The notes beneath the pieces were generated by a model. The model saw only the letters and a list, made by a program, of their open reading frames with translations, was not told the origin of the DNA and did not search any database. From Dehalococcoidia bacterium (GTDB lineage Bacteria > Chloroflexota > Dehalococcoidia > Lucifugimonadales > Lucifugimonadaceae): a DNA stretch of 19,047 nucleotides. The translations under genes and the position numbers were made by a program. Position 1 is the stretch's first letter; each line of letters starts with the position of its first letter. The DNA lies in NCBI GenBank assembly GCA_028278465.1, contig JANQEF010000312.1, forward strand, positions 1-19,047, read 5' to 3'. This document shows positions 15,764 to 19,047 of this stretch, piece after piece.

Positions 15764-16481
15764 TGTCAGAGCCTGAGACCGCGCGCTCTTTTCCCTAGGG
15801 CGGCGATTTTGGGTCGGGGATGTTAACAGATTCGTTGTTTAGATCGACGAAATTGTGTTTGAAAGTTATGAACGATCAGATCGAAGTCGTGACCATTTTG
15901 AGGCTTGAGGATAGTCAAAGCGCCCAGATCAGTGGCCGAGGAAGCGATGAGGGCTTGGGTTCGGCGCGACTTTCGTGCGTGTTGTGGGTAGACCGTCAAA
16001 ATCTTGTCTGCACACAGTTAGTACGACTTAGATTTACGCAGCCGTCTCCGATGGCAAACGACAGCATGCGCATTGGGTGGCGCAAAGACCATGCTCGAGC
16101 GATGAGTGCGGATTCTGCGGTGTGGAGCGAGGCCGTTGTGCGCAGTAAAGACTGGGCCGCCCCGGTCTTCCTGTGAAGATGTGCGCAGAGTCACGACGCG
16201 GACGGATAGGCACGTTCGCGCCGGTAGCCCGCCCGTGAGACGCCGTGAGAAACAGGGATTTGGCTGCCCTTGGACTCGTCGCATGACACGCCGATCTGCT
16301 CAACCAGATGGCTGGCATGGTGGATCCGGAGGAGCCCCGATTCAAACCGGGTTCCCTTCTTTGGACTGATAGAAACCACCGGTGCACCAACGCGTAAATC
16401 AGGACACCGCTACGACCGTCGTGGTATCACGATTTGCTCGCCTGCATGCCTTGATGCAGCGGGTAGTCGCCGCGGCTTGCG
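15764..16481. other. Gene-free gap of about 700 bp
   Basis: No open frame here has convincing coding character. The longest (15820-16176 plus, 16034-16390 minus) lack ribosome sites, recognisable domains and the codon bias of the neighbours. The part next to the surface gene (about 15820-15900) is more AT-rich than the rest and is a likely place for that gene's promoter, but I could not pick a confident -35/-10 pair. The part near 16240-16400 has short tRNA-like strings on the minus strand that do not fold into a tRNA. No strong intrinsic terminator was seen after the ATPase gene that ends at 16482. Confidence 0.6.
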
Positions 16482-17222
16482 CTACAGGCCGCAGTGCTCC
16501 AGCAGCGCTGCGTCCGATGTGATCTCCGTAGTCGGGCCATCCGCAACCACCTTTCCCCCTGACATGATGACCGTCCGCGGGAGAACCGCCTTCGCAAGCT
16601 CGATATCGTGAGTGGCGACCAGCAGCGTCTGTGGAAGTCTCTGAAGCAGCGCGATCAGTCCACGCCGTGCCCGCGGGTCGAGGCCGGCAGAAGGTTCGTC
16701 AGCCACGATGATCTCCGGCTGCATCGAAAGCACAGTTGCGATCGCCGCCCGGCGCTTCTCGCCTCCGCTCAGGTGGTACGGCGCCCGGTCCTCGAACCCG
16801 GACAGGCCGACATCCTCAAGCGCTGCTTTCGTGCGCTTGCCGACCTCCTGTGCGTCGAGGCCCATGTGCACAGGCCCGAACGACACGTCTTCGCCGACCG
16901 TGTTCGAGAAGAGCTGGTCGTCCGAGTCCTGGAACACCAGCCCAACGTGAGCCCTGATTCGCTTCATTAGCTTCTTGTTGCCGTGGTCCACCGCCTGGCC
17001 CATCACCTCCACCTTGCCTTCTCCCTGAAGCAGTCCGTTCAGGTGCAGCATCAGTGTCGACTTGCCAGCGCCATTCGGGCCAAGCAGCGCAACCTTTTCC
17101 CCTGCGGAGACCGAGAGGTCCACTCCATCGAGAGCGGGCCGGTCTGCGGCTCCGTTCAAGTACGTGTAGCGGAGGCCTGCGACCTGTATCGCGGGTGGGG
17201 CAGTCGCCAGTGAGGTGCTCAT
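16482..17222 (-). CDS. cbiO: ECF cobalt/nickel transporter ATPase (CbiO)
   Basis: This 246-aa ABC ATPase powers the ECF-type metal importer encoded with it. Walker A GPNGAGKS is at 48-55, the Q-loop is at Gln98 (FQDSDDQLF, the form typical of CbiO/EcfA), the signature LSGGEKRR at 151-158, Walker B IIVADEP at 171-177, and the switch His205 in ATHD. All catalytic residues are intact. Only one ATPase gene is visible, so it would act as a homodimer on the cytoplasmic face, coupled to CbiQ, as in dedicated group I ECF systems. Its ATG overlaps the cbiQ stop by one base (TGATG), so translation is probably coupled. It is the last gene of the operon. Confidence 0.95.
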   Translation of the reverse strand: MSTSLATAPPAIQVAGLRYTYLNGAADRPALDGVDLSVSAGEKVALLGPNGAGKSTLMLHLNGLLQGEGKVEVMGQAVDHGNKKLMKRIRAHVGLVFQDSDDQLFSNTVGEDVSFGPVHMGLDAQEVGKRTKAALEDVGLSGFEDRAPYHLSGGEKRRAAIATVLSMQPEIIVADEPSAGLDPRARRGLIALLQRLPQTLLVATHDIELAKAVLPRTVIMSGGKVVADGPTTEITSDAALLEHCGL

Positions 17223-18022
17223 CAGATCAGCCTCGCCATCGTTGCGGCCGCGGCAATCGCAACGAGAATCGCGGCTGCTAAGGCGGTCTCCATTCGACCC
17301 ACCGACAACTGCCCCGGAGCGAACATCGCCCCGTCGTAGCCACGCGCCAGCATCGCCATGTAGACACGTTCACTGCGATCGAAGGTGCGGACGAACAGCG
17401 ATCCGGCCATCTGCCCGGTAACACGGGCCCGCCAGCGAACGCTGCCTCCAGAGCGGGCTCCATCTGTGGTGGCAGAGCGCGCTCGCCTTGCCACGATCAT
17501 CCGCTGCGCCTCGCCTATCAACAGGAACAGGTAGCGGTACATCATGGCGACTACGGCCAGCAGCAGCTCCGGCACGCGGAACCAGCGTAGTGCGGCGACT
17601 ATGTCCATGAACCGGGTTGTCGCCGATAGCAGCACCGCCGCCGTGACGGCGATCCATGACTTCAGCGTGATAGTTGCCACGAACTCGAGCCCTTCGCGAG
17701 TTGACGTCAACGTGATGAAGCCGGCGTTCCAGGCCGCCAGCGGCTCTCCACCGCGAGTGAACACGGACGGCGCCGCGATCAACACGAAGGGAAGGGCGAT
17801 GAAGGTCCGGCGCAGGATCTTGCCCGGCGATATGCCGGTGCTCAGCACGGTGACCCAGGCGACTGCCAGGAACCCGGCGACGAATAGCCAACTGGCCGTC
17901 GGCAGCGTGGTCAGCGCGACGATGAAGAGTACAGCCAGGCCGGTCTTGATCCGGGGGTCTGCGCTGTGGACTGCGCTTGAGCCGGGGATGTAACGGTCAA
18001 GTGCGGCTGTTCCGGCGGCCAC
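17222..18022 (-). CDS. cbiQ: ECF transporter transmembrane protein (CbiQ / EcfT)
   Basis: This 266-aa membrane protein is the coupling component that links CbiO to the substrate-binding CbiM. It has about five or six hydrophobic segments, the usual N-terminal LDRYIPGSSAVHSADPRIK motif before the first helix, and coupling-helix sequences ARRARSATTDGARSGG and MLARGYDG in the cytosolic loop. The second keeps the Ala-Arg-Gly motif; the first is ARS rather than ARG, as seen in some CbiQ proteins. The GTG at 18022 is chosen as start because it lies one base after the stop of the preceding gene and gives a family-typical N-terminus. The frame also opens at a TTG (18094) inside the previous gene. Confidence 0.92.
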   Translation of the reverse strand: MAAGTAALDRYIPGSSAVHSADPRIKTGLAVLFIVALTTLPTASWLFVAGFLAVAWVTVLSTGISPGKILRRTFIALPFVLIAAPSVFTRGGEPLAAWNAGFITLTSTREGLEFVATITLKSWIAVTAAVLLSATTRFMDIVAALRWFRVPELLLAVVAMMYRYLFLLIGEAQRMIVARRARSATTDGARSGGSVRWRARVTGQMAGSLFVRTFDRSERVYMAMLARGYDGAMFAPGQLSVGRMETALAAAILVAIAAAATMARLI

Positions 18023-18023
18023 G

Positions 18024-18335
18024 TCAGCCCGAAGCCTGTCCGGTCGCAGCCTTGCCCGCGTTGCGGCGATGAATGAGGTACGCGCTTCCGGCAACGACGA
18101 CCATCATCACCGTCACACCGATCCATCCAGCCAGGATGGTGGCAACGGTCTCGTTCTCAATCCCGGGAAAGACATAGTCGGCGATTATCGAATAGGGCGC
18201 GTCGTTGCCCTCCTCGATGAAGCCTTTGTCCTCAGCTACACGCTCCAGGCCGTCGGGGTCAGGCGATGCGAGCGGCGCGATGAGCACGAGCGCCATGGCG
18301 ACCAGGTATCCGGCGATCCACCACTTGAATTTCAT
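18024..18335 (-). CDS. cbiN: PDGLE-domain / CbiN-like small subunit of the cobalt/nickel ECF transporter
   Basis: This 103-aa protein has two membrane helices (about 6-24 and 65-88) joined by an outside loop with PDGLERVAEDKGF at 27-39 and DYVFPG at 53-58, the hallmark of PDGLE-type small components (CbiN/NikN). These assist CbiM in loading the metal; in some genomes the same segment is fused to the C-terminus of CbiM. Its ATG overlaps the cbiM stop (ATGA), and the cbiQ GTG starts one base after its own stop, so it is locked into the operon. Co and Ni systems cannot be told apart from this subunit alone. Confidence 0.9.
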   Translation of the reverse strand: MKFKWWIAGYLVAMALVLIAPLASPDPDGLERVAEDKGFIEEGNDAPYSIIADYVFPGIENETVATILAGWIGVTVMMVVVAGSAYLIHRRNAGKAATGQASG

Positions 18336-19036
18336 CTGACCACGGCCTCCGGGACGACTCTGCCGATGCTGAACAGCTCTCTACGGGAGTTGTAGACGAC
18401 GGTCAGCGCAGCGGCTGTGATGAGCGCTTCGCCGAGGCCGATCAGCGCATGGACGCCGAGCATCGCCGGTGCGGCCACTGAGAACGGCGATGTGCCGGAG
18501 AGGCTCAGCTGCACCGTAGCTGCAAGCGCTCCTGACTCAACCGATAGCCACGCAGCAACTCCAGCAAGCCCGATGAGTGAACCGCGGGAGCGGACGAATG
18601 GCCGGCCGGCGCGGAATACTGCGTATGCCACGAACACCGGGATCACCGCCATGTTGAGCATGTTCGCGCCCATCACCACGAGCCCACCGTCCTGAAACAT
18701 CAGCGCCTGAAACGAGACCACGGCAACCATCACGATCAACGCTGCAGCCGGCCCAAGCACGATGGCTGCGAGCGCCGCGCCAATCAGGTGGCCGGAAGTA
18801 CCCGCAGCAACGGGGAAGTTGAACATCTGGGCGGCAAAGATGAACGCTGCGAACACGCCAAGAGCGGGGACCATGCGCTCATTGAGCTGCCGGCCCGCAA
18901 CCCGCAGCGCGGCGAAGATGAAGACGGCGGCAACTCCCCACGATACCGACGATACGGCGATGCTGAAGAAGCCGTCCGGAGCATGGAGTGGTCGTACACC
19001 TGTCGCCCGGAACAGGTCCCAGTAGGTCCTCATCAT
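18332..19036 (-). CDS. cbiM: Cobalt/nickel substrate-binding membrane protein (CbiM/NikM) with N-terminal extension
   Basis: This 234-aa membrane protein is the S-component that binds the Co2+ or Ni2+ ion for import. Family blocks are clear: LHAPDGFFS (17-25), AAFIFAAQMFNFPVAAGTSGHLIGAALAAIVLGP (63-96), FQALMFQDGGLVVMGANMLNMAVIP (109-133) and ALIGLGEALITAA. His18 and His83 lie 65 residues apart, the same distance as the metal-binding His2 and His67 known from NikM2. In typical family members the sequence begins Met-His, and the free N-terminal amine is a metal ligand. Here about 16 residues precede His18, and no in-frame start codon exists nearer. ATGs at 19036 and 19033 follow GGAAAG by 4 and 7 bases. 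It is the first visible gene of the operon; the promoter lies outside the window. Confidence 0.92.
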   Translation of the reverse strand: MMRTYWDLFRATGVRPLHAPDGFFSIAVSSVSWGVAAVFIFAALRVAGRQLNERMVPALGVFAAFIFAAQMFNFPVAAGTSGHLIGAALAAIVLGPAAALIVMVAVVSFQALMFQDGGLVVMGANMLNMAVIPVFVAYAVFRAGRPFVRSRGSLIGLAGVAAWLSVESGALAATVQLSLSGTSPFSVAAPAMLGVHALIGLGEALITAAALTVVYNSRRELFSIGRVVPEAVVR

Positions 19037-19047
19037 TCTGCTTTCCG

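Noticed and set aside
15820..16176. 118-codon open frame on the plus strand in the gap
   Set aside because: No ribosome site, no recognisable domain, codon use unlike neighbouring genes.
16240..16400. tRNA-like strings on the minus strand (GGTTGAGCAG, GTGTCATGC, CCCGGTTTGAATCGGGG)
   Set aside because: The D-stem has no complementary 5' half, the anticodon stem has mismatches, the T-loop reads TTTGAAT with a stem mismatch, and no acceptor stem can be formed. At most a relic; not called as a tRNA.
19037..19047. Cobalamin or NiCo riboswitch in front of the metal importer
   Set aside because: Only 11 bases upstream of cbiM are in the window; nothing can be said about a leader RNA.

Overview
The window is high-GC bacterial chromosomal DNA with long, tightly packed genes. 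I see no rRNA, convincing tRNA, CRISPR array, transposase or phage gene. The organism is unknown. A member of the Chloroflexota (Dehalococcoidia / SAR202-like) is my best guess. The reasons are large secreted proteins with Pro-Thr linkers, a C-terminal EF-hand/dockerin-like tail, hydantoinase/oxoprolinase genes, and frequent GTG/TTG starts. This is inference from protein style; a high-GC actinobacterium is the main alternative.

Layout from left to right. (1) 1-6299, minus strand: a SAM-dependent methyltransferase, a first hydantoinase-B gene, a two-receiver-domain response-regulator-like protein, a second hydantoinase-B gene, and the N-terminal 219 codons of hydantoinase A, cut by the window edge. 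The last hyuB and hyuA overlap at their stop and start and form a clear ATP-dependent amidohydrolase pair. The methyltransferase and the regulator sit in the same strand run but need not share the function. (2) 6300-6435: a divergent promoter region with three evenly spaced TGA-YR-TCA sites. (3) 6436-9185, plus strand: a ribbon-helix-helix (HicB-like) regulator, a DUF4097 beta-repeat protein and an MFS exporter, probably one transcription unit. (4) 9217-15727, minus strand: three exported or membrane-anchored proteins. They are a 977-aa Ig-like protein with cohesin-like and dockerin-like ends, an 880-917-aa membrane-anchored protein with two copies of an unrecognised repeat plus an FN3 domain, and a small membrane-anchored PepSY-like protein. 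They look like cell-surface proteins. (5) 15728-16481: a gene-free gap. (6) 16482-19036, minus strand: a compact ECF-type cobalt/nickel importer (CbiM, PDGLE/CbiN-like, CbiQ, CbiO) in which successive genes overlap or abut, indicating translational coupling. The promoter of this operon and any metal riboswitch lie to the right of the window.

The points most worth following up are the 22-bp-phased operator array with a probable leaderless promoter, the receiver protein lacking both phosphorylatable aspartates (Ser60 and Glu237) between two hyuB copies, three inverted repeats stacked in that protein's leader, a CbiM whose metal-binding His is not next to the N-terminus, and the repeat modules of the surface proteins.
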